NCBI GenBank assembly: GCA_037013685.1
Contig: CM072892.1
Coordinates: 868,001-932,000 of the forward strand
Source: Acridotheres tristis
Taxonomy: Eukaryota > Chordata > Aves > Passeriformes > Sturnidae
Direction: 5' to 3'
Length of the DNA stretch: 64,000 bases
Below are positions 1-13,900 of this stretch, in pieces. The position numbers and the translations under genes were made by a program. Each line of letters starts with the position of its first letter. Position 1 is the first letter of the stretch. Under the pieces are notes generated by a model. The model did not search any database, was not told the DNA's origin, and worked only from the letters and a program-made list of their open reading frames with translations.

Positions 1-764
1 TCAGCCAGAGGAGCTCTGAACCAGCCAGGGAGAGAGGGGACATGTGGCAGTCACCCTGAAGTGGGAGCAGTGACAGAGTCCATCCCAGGTGACACTGAAA
101 GCCTTGGAATGTCAGAAAAATGCCAGGACTTCAGCTCAGGGGGTTTGTGAGCACTGGCACAAACTGGCATTGGCTGTTCTCAAAATCTGTGACTGCAGGA
201 ATGGGGGGTTGGTGTGTTTGCTTTGGGTTCTCTGCTGATGAACTGCCATGGGGGATGGCAGCTGGACACAGGAATTAGGGACATTCCTAGAGCTTAAAAG
301 AATCTTTAGTTGTGAGTATTGCACTGGGTTCCATCATCTTTCATATCCAGGGAATCATTTGAAATTTCAAATAATTTAGAAGTTGTTCTTGTAGATAAGA
401 GCCTTTTCCTGGTGAATGTCTCTGCTGGACACTGAGCTGGGAACAGCTCATGCCTGGAAGTGGCAGGAGGATTTGGTGACTCTCCTTGGCCAGGTTGGAG
501 CCAGCATCATCAATCCCCAGGCCCAACAATTCCTTTCTTTATGGGTGTATCCTAAATGTAGTCCTAGTGTCAGGTTTCCTCATCAGGATGTTCTTCATAA
601 CGGGCCTGCTCATCAAATAATTCCCACAGAATTCTCTTTCTGCTCAGTGTGAACGTTTGTGGGAATACTGGAGAGAGTTTTACCTTGGAGAAGCTGAAAC
701 CTGTTGTTGTTTTTGGCTGGACTTTGTGGAGAATTGCACCTATAAAATGTGTTTATGTGAACAG
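1..764 (+). other. TOGARAM1 intron, left edge
   Basis: Apparently intronic sequence upstream of the exon at 765. I see no convincing exon, repeat family or RNA here, and the short open frames show no family resemblance. Confidence 0.5.
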
Positions 765-1996
765 GTCAGACACTTTTCCAGCACTGGGCAGCAAATCCCA
801 CCCTGCAAAAGTAGCTGCAGCAAGGCTCAGAGACACAGAGGGGGAAGAGCATCACCCCAGCACAGGTATGTTCCTGTCACCACTCACCTGAGGGACCAGA
901 GTGCCCCTTGGGGTGGCTTTTCTCACTTGGGCACTGAGCCCTTAACAAAGGGAGCTTCTGGGGCCAGACTGGGATTTGAGGGTGCTCAGGGGAGGAGTTC
1001 CAAGCAGCTCATTCCTGTGGGAATTGGGGTTGTGCTGCTGGTGTGTTTTACCCTGCCAGGGCAGTACAGGTCCCTGAAATGGGCAGGGACCAACTGTGTG
1101 GGATGATTTGTGTTTGATCAGTTTTGGTTCTGCTGGAAGGAGGAAAGGAGCTGAGGGAGCTGTGTCCACAGGCTGTCCTTCCATGCCTGTCCCCAGTCCC
1201 TCTCCTGGAGCCCCTTGAGGTCCTGCAAGGGGCTCTGAGCTGTCCCTGGATCCTTCTCCTGTCCAGATGAACATTCCCACTCTCCCAGCCTGGCTCCAGG
1301 CTCGTGTCAGTGGGATGTGCACATCCTCCCCACGGGTATTCAGCACATCCTGCTGGCTTCAGTGACCTGGCAATACCCTGGTTCAGGACAGGGATCAGTT
1401 CAGATGTGGGGTGACATTTTAGGAGGATGAAACACATCCCAAAGCATGACCAGGATGATTTACACTGAGTGCTCTTTGTGCTTCCAGGCCCTGCAGAGTC
1501 ACTGCCTGGCTTTGCACCGAGGAATGATCTGGGTCTCACATCTGAAGACGTTGTTGTTGGCAAAGGTACTGCAGACCCAAAATCATCCCCCGAGTCCCTT
1601 TGAGTTATGAAATGAGGGAAATGTGCCTTTGTGGAGTGGGAAAAGAACAAACAGAGTTGTCCAATGTTTCAGATTGTTCACAATCCCCAGGTTAATGGGA
1701 ATACAAAGCATTGTGCTTTGACAGCGTTGCAGTTCCTGAATAGACAATTCCAGCCGTGGCATCCCTGGAATGAGATGCTTTGATGTCCCTTCCATCCCAA
1801 ACCAGTCTGTGACCCCGTGTTCTGCCCTCCAGGTGTTTTTGGGAGCCCTCCTGCCCCAGCTCCCAGCCACTCCATGCCCTGTGTGGCCAATGGGGATGCC
1901 CAGGCTGCCAGGGAGGGAGCAGAGCCAGCCCCAGGGAGAAGCTTCCAGCAGAGCAGCACTTGCCATTCCCAGTGCCATGCAGGCAGTGAAGGACAG
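765..1996 (+). CDS. TOGARAM1: TOGARAM1 linker exons 765-865, 1488-1565 and 1833-1996
   Basis: Three phase-compatible exons encode the low-complexity linker before TOG3. They read SDTFPALGSKSHPAK, then LGLTSEDVVVVGKG, then GVFGSPPAPAPS and VANGDAQ. The order and motifs (SDxFPxxGSKS, VVVVGKGVFGSP) match the vertebrate TOGARAM1 linker from memory. Each is bounded by AG acceptors and GT donors (GTATGT, GTACTG, GTAAGG). The intron upstream of 1833 ends in a CR1-like tail. Confidence 0.85.
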
Positions 1997-4900
1997 GTAA
2001 GGACTGCACAGCCTGGTGCCTTCTCCCCCTGCTGCTGTGGAGTCAGCCCAGCCCTGCTCAGTCACAGGAGTTTGATTGCAACAGCCAAAGCTGCTGCTGC
2101 TCCTGATTTTCCTCTTGGTGCAAATGGATGTGCCAGGAGCCTCCCACTGTTGGAGTCAGTCAGTCAGGAATCTCTCTGATTTCTTCAGAGAGAAATCAGA
2201 GTGCAGGGATTGAATCAAAGTCTTTGAATGGAATGAGTAAGTGAATAGATGCAGTGAATAAGTAAGTGAGTAAATGGAATAAGTTTGAAGTGCTTTTAGT
2301 GAGTAAAAGGTCTTAGATGCCTGAGAAGTAGGACATGTTTTAGTAAAAGTTAAAAAACATGCCAGTGTTTCCTTAGAGGCTCCAAGAACCTGGCTTCAAA
2401 CATAATAGAGTTAGAGTTAAGAATATTGCTGACATTTTTCAATTAGAACAAGATAGGCCATGAACATAGTCTGTACATAGACTGGAGAGCTAAGAAACTA
2501 AAATTCTAATAGGTTAAGGAGTTTGTGTCTTAGCTGGTTGGAAAGTTTCTATAAAAGAACATTAATTAGGGAGAGCTGGGGCTCCATGCCATGGCTTTAT
2601 CCATGTGCATTTTGCCACTGCAGCTTTGCCATTGCTTTTTGCCATTGCTTTGCTTTGTTTTGCCTTTGAGACCGATGTGCTTCTGCAATAAATAACTTTA
2701 TAGCAACTATGAACCTGCTTAGCTTTTTAAAGAAGAACATAACCCAGCAGTGTGGGTGCCCAAGAGGCACCTGGAGGTTTTCCTAATCCTCACATCCCAC
2801 GGTGCAGAAATCCCTGGAGAAGGAAGGAGTGGAGCTGGGAAATGCCCTCCCTGGCTCCCCCAGCACGTCCAGATGTGGAAGGAGGGATTGGCTGGCTTGG
2901 ATCAGATCTTGTTTTCCTCAGGGTTCAATTAATCCAGCTCCAATCAGAAGTTGTTCTTAAAAAGCTTCCTGAATATTTGCCCATCATGTGGTTTCTTAAA
3001 TACTATTTACAAATGTAAATGGAGCCAGATTTATCTGAGTGAAGTGGGATACAAAATAAAAAACATTGAAATGAAACTCTTTCTGCAAGCCTTTACAATA
3101 ACATTTGAAGAACATTAATACTTGAAGTTAATGATTTACAGTGTCTTAACTTTCTGATTTCCACTGAAGATGTGAATCCTTTGTGGGATAAAATTCAAAG
3201 GAATAAATGGATTCAGTTTATTAAACCGAATTTAAATTTAACTGGATCAAATTTATTTGCTGAATTTTCCTGAGGCACAAAAAGTGTCATAAACACATGA
3301 GAGTGAAGGGTCAGATGAGAGAAAATCCTGATTTTCCATGCTGACCTTGGCCAGCATCAGGAACTGGGGAATCAATTCTGGGGTAACTTATGCATGAATT
3401 TTTTTTTTTTTGCAGATAAAAGTGACCTTGTCAAAATCTGCTCAGGAGAAGCTGAGGAGGAAAAGGAAAGAAGACAAAGAACAAAACCATAAAGAGCAGC
3501 AGGAAAGCAAAGCCTTGGGAGGGAAGGAAGAATTCCCTTGGGAAAGGATTAGACTGAGTATGAGTGAACCAGAGAAACTCACAGCAGAAAGTGAGGATGA
3601 GGATGAACATTCCCTGTTCAGTGCTGCTGAATGGAATTCAGGGCTGGGAACACTGGGTTTAACTTGGTTCTGATTGCTTTTACTGCAGTTTGGACATTTC
3701 CTTCTTTCCTAGGGTTTAATCTCTGTGGGGATTTATTGACATCACCAAGAAATGGATCTTTGTCCTTGGAAAACGTGGCCTTGAACCCTTCTCTGAAAAG
3801 AACATCCAGTTTGAAGAGGTCAAAGTGTCCATCCTTGCTAGATTCTGGTAAGCTGGGACAGTAAACCCTTAAAATATTTGGATGGGTGCAGTGGGACAGT
3901 TTCAAAATGCAATTTATTTGTGCAGTCCTGAGGTGCTCTGGAAGAGGGGGGGAGCTGGAGGGGATTTAATTCCTTAATGGGGATTCAGTTGATCATTTTT
4001 CATCTAGAATCTGTTAGGAAGATTCATGAAACTTCAGAGGGTTTTAGTTTGAAATGATACAATGCATTAACAGCAAAGTGACTCCCTCCTGTCCCCACAA
4101 CCCCTTTTCTTACATTTTGACACTGAATTGCCTTTAAAATAAACAGTAAAAAATGTTATGAGTAGAAGAGGTGCTCAAAGGTGGCCAGGATTTCTCAAGT
4201 GTCCCTTCAAGATTTATTATGATAATAGCACACTGTGCATCTGCTTTTCCATTAAACAACCTCTGCCTTTGTGTTTGTGACTCTTAAAAGTGAAAGTTTT
4301 TCACTTTTAAATCTATTCTATCTTGCTAACTTCAGAAGACATTTATGAATAAGTTACTCTGTGGTCTAAATTTTATATTTTGGATGGGATGGGATTGAAG
4401 ACCCTTCCAACCCAAACCACTCTGGGTGTAAATGTGGTGTTTGCACCACTTAATTAGTGGCTTGTTTGTAGTTTTTTGTTTTCACTCAGAGTCAGGATTA
4501 AAAACACAAAGGAGATGAATTTTCTCATGTTTGGCCTTGGTTGTTTATTAAATTTTATTTAAAGTACAGAGACTTCTGTAACACTTCCAGCTAAAAGTGA
4601 GCAGAATGGAGATGGATCCAGCTGGTTACAAGGTGTTTTAAAACTAAACAGTCCAATAGAGAATTAACACCGATATTATTGATACTTTTAACCCAATAAT
4701 TAAATTGCCATGACCCTCAGAGTGACACTGAGTGACCAACCAGAAACTGCTGCCTGAAACCATGGAGAAGAAGGAAGATGAGCCCAGAAAGAGACACCAC
4801 CCCAAATCCTCCATCCTGTCCCACACCCATTCCTATATTATAAAACCCCAAATCCCAAACCCTTCCCCATGTGCAATCACACACTTCTATTTCACTGCAC

Positions 4901-7900
4901 ACCCGGGATTTTAACTCCATCCCCCAAATTTGGAGCCTTGTCCAAGGGCTCAGCTCCAAAGCAGTGTTCTGCAGGGGGGCAGTGCCAGAAAACTCAAAAT
5001 CCCAGGAGGTTTCTGAAATGCACCACTGGCACTGTGTGTGTTTAGCAGTGCCCTGTGCTGGTGCCCTGTCCCTGCTGGGGCTGGCTGAGCTGCCAGAGGT
5101 GCTGATGGTGTGTCCCTGTCCCCAGAGGTGACACAGAGCCCCGAGGTGCTGGACCCTGGAGATCTGCAGCCTTTCCCCAGGCCTGAGTCAGCCCTGGCAG
5201 AGGCGCTGGCACTGCTGGCTGACCACGACTGGTGAGTGCAGGGACACTGAGCTGGGACTCCTCAAAACGGGCTGGGAGGGACAAGGGTGTGAGGGAAAAG
5301 TCTCCCAGATGGGTGTGTGCAACACAAAGATCTTTGAATGGACAATCTGAGGAAGGAATAGAAATAGGAAAAGTTTTGATGTCGAAGAAAAGAATTGCTG
5401 AGCCAGTCTGACTGGATAATTAAGAAGGCAAAGGCTCTGTTAGTATGTGAGCTGGAAGGGGTTTTTATAACTCTGAGAAAAGGATAAACCCACCTCAAAC
5501 AAAAGATGTTTTTACCCAGCAAAAAAATTTTCACAAACAAGAAAGTCAGTGTTGCAAGTAGAAAATAAGATCTCAGAATTTTCCACTGCAAGAAAACTGA
5601 AAAACAACAGCTTAAACTGTAACACACTAACTGTTTGTGGTTGGAAAATAATAACATGAATATGGAAATGTTAGCTGTGATAGGCTATAGGTAATAGTAA
5701 AGGTATTGATTGGTTGTTATTTATTAAAAGAAAAGCATAGAATGCATTGTAACAGAACTGGAGTGGCTTCAGACAAACCCCCAGCTGAGGTGACAGGTGT
5801 GGGCTGGGCTCTGTCACCCAGGACCCTGAATTGCTGAATCCTCTGGATACAATAACAGCATTTTAAACAATAAATCAATTACTGTATCATCTCAATACAA
5901 TCATCAGCATTTTAAATAATAAATAAATCACTGTATCATCTAGATACAATCAACAGCATTTTAAATAATAAATCAATTACTGTATCATCTAGATACAATC
6001 ATCAGCATTTTAAATAATAAATAAATCACTGTATCATCTCAATACAATCATCAGCATTTTAAAGAGCCACCTGAAGCCCCACATCCCTCATTTTGCCCCT
6101 GACACTCATGTGCTTGCAGACAGGTAGAGGTATGATAAAAGCTTAAAAATATGATGTTTAAAAATATTATATTATTCTATTTTTCTTATAAAGGCTTGAT
6201 AAAATATGGTTTAGGCACTGCTACTCGAGCTAACAGATTGCAAGTTCTCCTGTGAAAAAATCAGAAGGAGAGTTTGCATAACAAACTCTTATTCTTGTAG
6301 AGAAGATAAGCTGCACCTGTAATAACAAAAAGTTTGTCCCATGAGAATCCATGGGAAAAATATGTAAGAAAAAATCGATGAACAGATAAAATGCCATTTC
6401 CCATGAGAATCCAAGAAAAACATATGTAAACTGTCCAAAAATAGAACAAATTTATAGGTAACAGACAATTTGATAGAGATGTAAAATGCCATTTCCTATG
6501 AGAATCCATGAAAAAGAAATGTAAGCTATCCAAAAATAGAATAATTTGATAGAGAGGTAAAATGCCATTTCCCATGAGAATCCATGAAAAAAATATGTAA
6601 ACTATCCAAAAATAGAAAAAATTGATAGATAAAATGCCATTTCCTATGAGAATCCATGAGAAAAATATGTAAACTATCCAAAAATAGAAAAAACTAACAG
6701 ACAGGTAATAGATAATTTGATAGACAGGTAAAATGCCATTTCTTATGAGAAGTCATGAAAAAAAATGTAAACTGTCCAAAAATAGAAAAAAATTGATAGA
6801 CAGGTAATAGATAATTTGATACATAGGTAAAATGCCATTTCCCATGAGAATGAATGAAAAAAATATGTAAACTATCCAAAAATAAAAAAATTTGATAGAT
6901 ATGGAAAATACCAATTCTTATGAGAATCCAAGAAAAAAAATATGTAAACTGTCCAAAAATAGAAAAAATTGATAGACAGGTAATAGATAATTTGATAGAC
7001 AGATAAAATGCCATTTCCTATGAGAATCCATGAAAAAAATTATGTAAACTGTCCAAAAATAAAAAAATTTGATAGATATGGAAAATGCCAATTCTTATGA
7101 GAATCCAAGAAAAAAAAATATGTGAACTGTCCAAAAATAGAAAAAAAATTATAGATAATAGATAATTTGATAAACAGGTAAAATGTCATTTACTGACCAA
7201 TGAATTGAATGGCAAGAAAGTTCTGAAGCAATGGAAGTCTTAGAAAACTCTAGAAAAAGGAGCTGTGACATTAAAGATGGGATTTTAGATCCTTTTGAAC
7301 CCAAACCTTCTGGGATTATTTCTCATTTCTTTCTTTTCCCATCTAATTTGTTGATTGTTTGATTCTTTGGAATTCCACGTTTGATTATTTGAATGCAACT
7401 TTGCAGGTGGATGGAATTGTGTGAGACCAATGTAATATATATATATAATATAATATAATATATATATAATATAATTTCTTTCACACAGGGAGAAGAAAAT
7501 CGAAGGTCTGAATTTTATCAGGTGTTTGTCTGCCTACCACGCCCCTGTCCTGACTGCAAAACTCCACGAAACAACTCTGGCTGTGGCTCAAGAGGTTCCA
7601 TTTTTCCTATCACAATATCCCACTGGCTCTCTGTGTGTATATTTTGTATTTTTAGTGCTCTCTCGAGTGATTGATGCTCACCTCTGGTGAGTTTTCCTCA
7701 GCTGGGCAGTCTCTCAAGGATGATTTGAGACCCAGAGGCTGAGCAAATATCGATTTTTTTAATTTAATAATGATATCTTTTAATTCTCACCCCTTGTCAA
7801 TCAAGTTAGAAATGCGTTTTCTCGGTTGCTTGTAATGTTGCTTAAAAATGACAAAGGGCAAACATGAATATATTTCTTTTTCAAGTCTCTCTGATAAACA

Positions 7901-10900
7901 TTATTCATTGTTTTTTGGGTTTTTCCTGTGTGCAGGTCAAGAATTTACGCTCAGGTGTTTCTCGAGCTGCTGTGGTCTGTTTAGGGGATTTGTTCACCCA
8001 CCTGAAAAAGAGCATGGATCAAGAAGTAGATAATGCAGTAAAAGTCCTTTTGCACAAAGCTGGGGAATCCAACACTTTTATAAGGGAAGAGGTAGACAAG
8101 GCACTGAAGGCCATGGTTAATAATGTGACTCCAGCACGTGCACTTTGTTCTCTTATAAATGGAGGGCAAAGGTAATTCCTATAAAGACTTTATCAAGAAT
8201 ATTGTGAATAGAGGCAATTTATCAAATAGAGGCGTTTTTTTAACATCAAATCCTAGTACAGTAGACAGAAATTTGAAAGTCCAGTAAATCAGCTGTGCTA
8301 AACCTCTCCCCAGGGCAATGTTTGTTGGCATAAATTGAATTAAAGCCCCTCTGTTCCTTCCTGTGCCTTATGTGAGAGGTTGGCTGTTAATTTGGGAGCT
8401 TGGTGTATTTTCTGGCTGTTCTGCACCACTGCAATGATTTTATTTGCTGTTCTGTGTATTCTTGGGGAGCTGCTGCTTTGCTTTGCCTGGTAAAGCTGAC
8501 ATCGTGTTCTTCCTTTTCCTCCTTTGCTCTGCAGTCAATTCCTGCCTTGGCCACTTTTCAGCCCCCCTCTTTATTTAGAAAACTGATTTATAACACAATT
8601 TTCTCTAGCTGCATCTATCTTGCTTGACTTCTCCTCTCTAGGCTGAGCCTTTGTGTCTGCATTTTAATTTCCTTCTCAGTGCTGGTGGCCGTTCTTTTCT
8701 GGAGTTAATTCCCTTTTCCCCCTGGCCCTGTTGAGTCTGTTTTCCTTTTCCATCCTCATTCCCTGCTCACATCTGAGCTGGGTGCAGCCCCTGGTGCTTC
8801 CTCTGCTCCCTGCCACCTCTTGGTGACATTTCCCAGGCCACATTTCCCTTCATGACACATTTCAGGTGCTCCATTCCAAATCTCTCCACAGGTTTCCTGC
8901 ACAGCTCCAATCCTCAGAGTTAATTTTGATTCAAAATGTTCTCTTTTGTTTCCTGGGAAGCTTGTGGGATACATGGATGTTTTGTTGTTTTGGGTTTGTT
9001 TTTTTTTTTGTTACATGACAGCACTCACAGAGAGCTCAAATTTTCTTGAAAGATTAAAAAAAAAAAAACCCTTAAAGTTTGCTTAAATTTCTTTAACCTT
9101 TCCTTGAAAGATTAAAAGCAAACTGAAGTTTTTGATCACCCACCACCCAGTCCTGCTGCTGAGTCCCCTGCATAAGGTTGGGTTTATACCCTTGGGTGAC
9201 AAATTATCCCTAATTTGAGCTCCTTCCTGATTATTGTGGGACACATGGATTCTGTCTCCTCACAGCTCTACTGCAATTTCCTGCTCTTTAAACTGAAAGG
9301 CAAAAAACCAGCCTTGGGATTTCCATTCTTTAGGATTTACTGGGATTCAGACTGGCTTGGGATGGCTGCCCCAGGGCAGGACATGGACAGAGCCTGGGGT
9401 AGTGAAGGTGTCCCTGCCCATGGATTTGTGTCCCTCCCAACCCAAACCTGGCTGAGTCTGTGATTTTATGAATTTGGGAGCAGCAGGCATTAACTGCCCC
9501 AGCTTTCATCCAGGGGAAATGCCCTGTTTGGGTTCTTCCTTGGCCTCAGAATTCTCTGTGACACCTCCCCACCTTCCCTGGCAGATTCAAAGCCACCTGC
9601 TGAGGGGTTTTCTGGAGGGATTTCCCCTCCAGGTGGTGAGTTTGTGTGGGTTTTCTGCTCTCTCAAGGCATCAGGATTGAGCTGTGAGGCTGAATACAGC
9701 AGCAGGTATCAGGTTAATCTGTTCACAGCTCAGACTTCCCTAACCCATGGAGTACAGGATGTTTTTAATGGGTTACACATCAGGGCATGGCCTAAAGGTG
9801 CAGCTTTTCTAGGCCTGGCTGTGTCAGCACAGGGCAGCTCCAGCTCCACAGGCTGTGACCTGGAATATGGAATTAACCCTTCAAAGGAGAAATTTGTGTC
9901 TCAGTAAGAACTGCAATTCCACAAGGGATGTTCTCTCTAAATTGGGCTGAGTTGCTGAAATTCATCACCACATAATCCTTCAATAAAGGGTGTCACTCAT
10001 AATTCATGAGACCTCTTAAAATGTACCTGGTTTCTGCTCAGCTCCTTTCAACCCTGCCATGGTCATGGTTTTAATGCTGGCAGCCCTGAGTAGATTCTTC
10101 ACCAGCTCCAAAGTTGGGTTTGACTTTACCAACAAAAATAATTCCAGTGGGAGGTGTCCCTGCCCATGGCAGGCTTGGAACAAGATGAGTTTTAAGGTTC
10201 CTTCCCAACCCAAACCAGTCTGGGGTTCTGTGAGCAGATTCATGATCCAAGAGCTTGATTCCAGGGATAGAGCTGAGAGTGATTTCACTGCAGGAATTTT
10301 AAAATCCTGTTTCTTACCTGTGTGCACTGTGTTTAAGGTGCTGTGTGCACACAAATATTTTCCAGCTGTTCCCCTGAGCAGGGGCTTGTTTGCTTCATGG
10401 AGTGAAGTCTCTCAGCCTCACAATTCTTGTTTTCCCCTTGAAAGTGCAGCTGAAGTTACAAATTGTCCTCAGAGTAGCATTTTTAATCCAAATACAAAAT
10501 GGAAGAGGTTAGAGTTGGCAGGATTTTTTTTGAACACAAGTGGGATCAGCAGGGGCAGCAGGATTTAGATGAAAAGGTCATTTCTGCACGAGTTTGGAAG
10601 CTGATTCTGGCTGTTCTCTCCTTTGCATCAGCAAAATGTTTATTTTTCACAAAGCAGGGACCATGAGACTCCTGCAGGATCTTTAGGAGTCGATTGAACA
10701 CTGCTTTAGTCATTTCTACACAGATACCAAGTGCCCAGGATGTGTCTCTGAGCACAGGGACTGGTTTTTCTTAGAGCTCATTAAAAGAACAGCCATATAC
10801 TTTGGAAAATAAAATTATTTGAAGGAAGACTAGAACTGAAATTTTAAAACCTCCCTGCCTGTATGCAGCAAGAATAATTGTAGTGGAAGGTGTCAAACAG

Positions 10901-13900
10901 GGGGTCCCCTCTGGCCAAGCACTCAGGATCCCGTGGTTCCAAGGCTTGGTTTGGTGTTGGGAAGGACAAGGATTTGGATTTGGCAGGAAGGTGTCACAGA
11001 TGGGGGTGTGTAACACAAAGATCTCTGAATGGAGAATCTGAAGAAGGAATAGAAATGAAAGCAAATTGTGATATAGAAGAAAAGAATTGCTGAGCCAGCC
11101 TTAGTGGATAACTGGAAAGCAAAGTGTGAGTGAGTTGGAAAGGGTTTTATAGCTCAGAGCAAAGGATAAACCCACCTCAAACAAAAGATGATTTTACCAA
11201 GCAAAAAGATTTCACAGACAAACAAGAAAGCCAATGTTGCAAGTAGAAAATAAGATCTCAAAATTTTCCACTGCAAGAAAACAAAAATGAACTTCTAGCT
11301 TAAACTGTAACATACTGACCTTTTGTGATTGGAAAATAATAACATGAATATGGAAATTTTGTAATTATGATAGGCTATAGGTAATAGTAAAGGTATTGAT
11401 TGGTTGTCATGTATTAAAAGGAAAGTCTAGAATGCATTGTAACAGAACTGGAGTGGATTCAGACAAACCCCCAGCTGAGGGGACAGGTGTGGGCTGGGCT
11501 TGCTGAATCCTCTGGGTACAATAACAGCATTTGAAACAATAAATAACTCAATTACTGTATCCTCTGGATACGATAAACAGCATTTTAAAGAATAAATCAA
11601 TTACTGTATCATCTAGATACAATCAACAGCATTTTGAATAATAAGTAAATAAATTGCTGTGTCATCTGAATATAGGAAACAGCATTTTAAATAATAAATA
11701 AATAAATTGCTGTGTCGTCTGAATATAGTAAACAGCATTTTAAATAATAAATAAATCAATTGCTGTGTCATCTGGATACGATAAACAGCATTTTAAATAA
11801 TAAATAAAAAAATTGCTGTGTCATCTGAATATAGTAAACAGCATTTTAAATAATAATTAAAATTGCTGCATCCTCTGGATACAATAACCAGCATTTAAAA
11901 GCCACCTGGAGCCCGCCCAGGCGTGGTTTGGAGGTTTTGCAGTGTGGTGTGCTGTGTGGGTGCTGTGTGGGTGCTGTGTGGGTGCTGTGCTGTATGGGTG
12001 CTGTGTGAGTGCTGTGTGGGTGCTGTGTGGGTGCTGTGCTGTGCTGTATGGGTGCTGTGTGGGTGCTGTGCTGTGTGGGTGCTGTGTGAGTGCTGTGTGG
12101 GTGCTGTGCTGTGCTGTATGGGTGCTGTGTGAGTGCTGTGTGGGTGCTGTGCTGTGCTGTATGGGTGCTGTGTGAGTGCTGTGTGGGTGCTGTGTGGGTG
12201 CTGTGCTGTGCTGTATGGGTGCTGTGTGGGTGCTGTGCTGTGTGGGTGCTGTGCTGTGTGGGTGCTGTGCTGTGCTGTATGGGTGCTGTGTGGGTGCTGT
12301 GTGGGTGCAGTATGGGTGCTGTATGGGTGCTGTATGGGTGCCGTGTGGGTGCCGTGTGGGTGCAGTATGGGTGCTGTATGGGTGCCGTGTGGGTGCCGTG
12401 TGGGTGCTGTGTGGGTGCTGTATGGGTGCCGTGTGGGTGCCGTGTGGGTGCTGTGTGGGTGCTGTATGGGAGCTCTGTGGGTGCCGTGTGGGTGCCGTGT
12501 GGGTGCCGTGTGGGTGCAGTATGGGTGCTGTATGGGTGCCGTGTGGGTGCCGTGTGGGTGCCGTGTGGGTGCCGTGTGGGTGCCGTGTGGGTGCTGTGTG
12601 GGAGCTGTATGGGTGCTGTGTGGGTGCTGTATGGGTGCCGTGTGGGTGCTGTCCCGCAGGGCTGGGCGCTCACTGCTGTCCCGTCCCCCCGCAGCCACGT
12701 GCACTCGGCAGTTCGGGGATGCGCCGCGCGGCACCTGCGGGACATCGTGGAGCTCCTGGGCCCCGAGCGGGTGGTGGCCGGAGCCCGGCCCGTGGCTGAG
12801 CGGCTGCTCCCGGCCATGGCCAGGTTCGCACAGGACAGCTCCCAGCAGACACGGTGAGACACCCCCCGGCACCACCCCGAGACGCCCCTGGGCATGGGGA
12901 ACCGGCACCCCGGGGTGCTGGGAGCTGTCCCTGCAGGAGTGGAAGGGAATGGGATGGAGGGTCCCTCGCGTTGGGAAGGACAAGGATTGGGATTTGACAG
13001 GAAGGTGTCACAGATGGGGGTGTGTGTAACACAAAGATCCTTGGATGGGGAATCTGAAGAAGGAATAAAACGAAAGCAAATTTTGATATAGAAGAAAAGA
13101 ATTGCTGAGCCAGCCTTAGTGAATAACTAGAAATCAAAGTGTGAGTTGGAAACGGTTTATAACTCAGAGCAAAGGATAAACCCACCTCAAACAAAAGATG
13201 ATTTTACCCAGCAACAAAGATTTCACAGGCAAACAAGAAAGCCAATGTTGCAAGTAGAAAATAAGATCTCAAAATTTTCCACTTCAAGAAAACTAAAAGA
13301 ACAACTTCCAGCTTAAACTGTAACGCACTGACCTTTTGTGATTGGAACATTGTAATATGAATATGGAAATGTTAGCTATGATAGGCTATAGGTAATAGTA
13401 AAGGTATTGATTGGTTGTTATTTATTAAAAGTCTAGAATGCATTGTAACAGAACTTCAGACAAACCCCCAGCTGAGGTGACAGGTGTGGGCTGGGCTCTG
13501 TCACCCAGGACCCTGAATTGCTGAATCCTCTGGATACAATAACAGCATTTTAAATAATAAACCGATTACTGTATGATCTAGATAAAATCAACAGCATTTA
13601 AATAATAAATAAATTGCTGTTTCATCTGGATACAATCAACAGCATTTTAAATAATAAATCAATTAGCATCCAGATACAATCAACAGGATTTAAAGAGCCA
13701 GTCTGGAGTCCACATCGTTTGGGCTCTTACACCCTTCCAAAAACCCTTTGAGTGCAGCCATTATCCCAGCACTGCAGGACTGTTGGGACAGTGCCTGAGG
13801 CAGCAATCACCTGGATCCCTCCTGGCTGCAGGAGGACAGGGGCTCACAGGACATGGGGGAGCACAGGACACAGGGAATGCTCTGGGATCCACACTTGGAT

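Noticed and set aside
4729..4966. A 60-codon open frame starting MTNQKLLPETMEKKEDEPRK found three times
   Set aside because: Repeated because LTR family A is repeated; no homologue recognised and no independent evidence of translation.
11846..13029. Several 200-360 codon frames rich in His/Thr/Pro or Cys/Val/Gly
   Set aside because: They come from the GTGTGGGTGCT minisatellite. The real coding in this stretch is the short TOGARAM1 exon at 12695.
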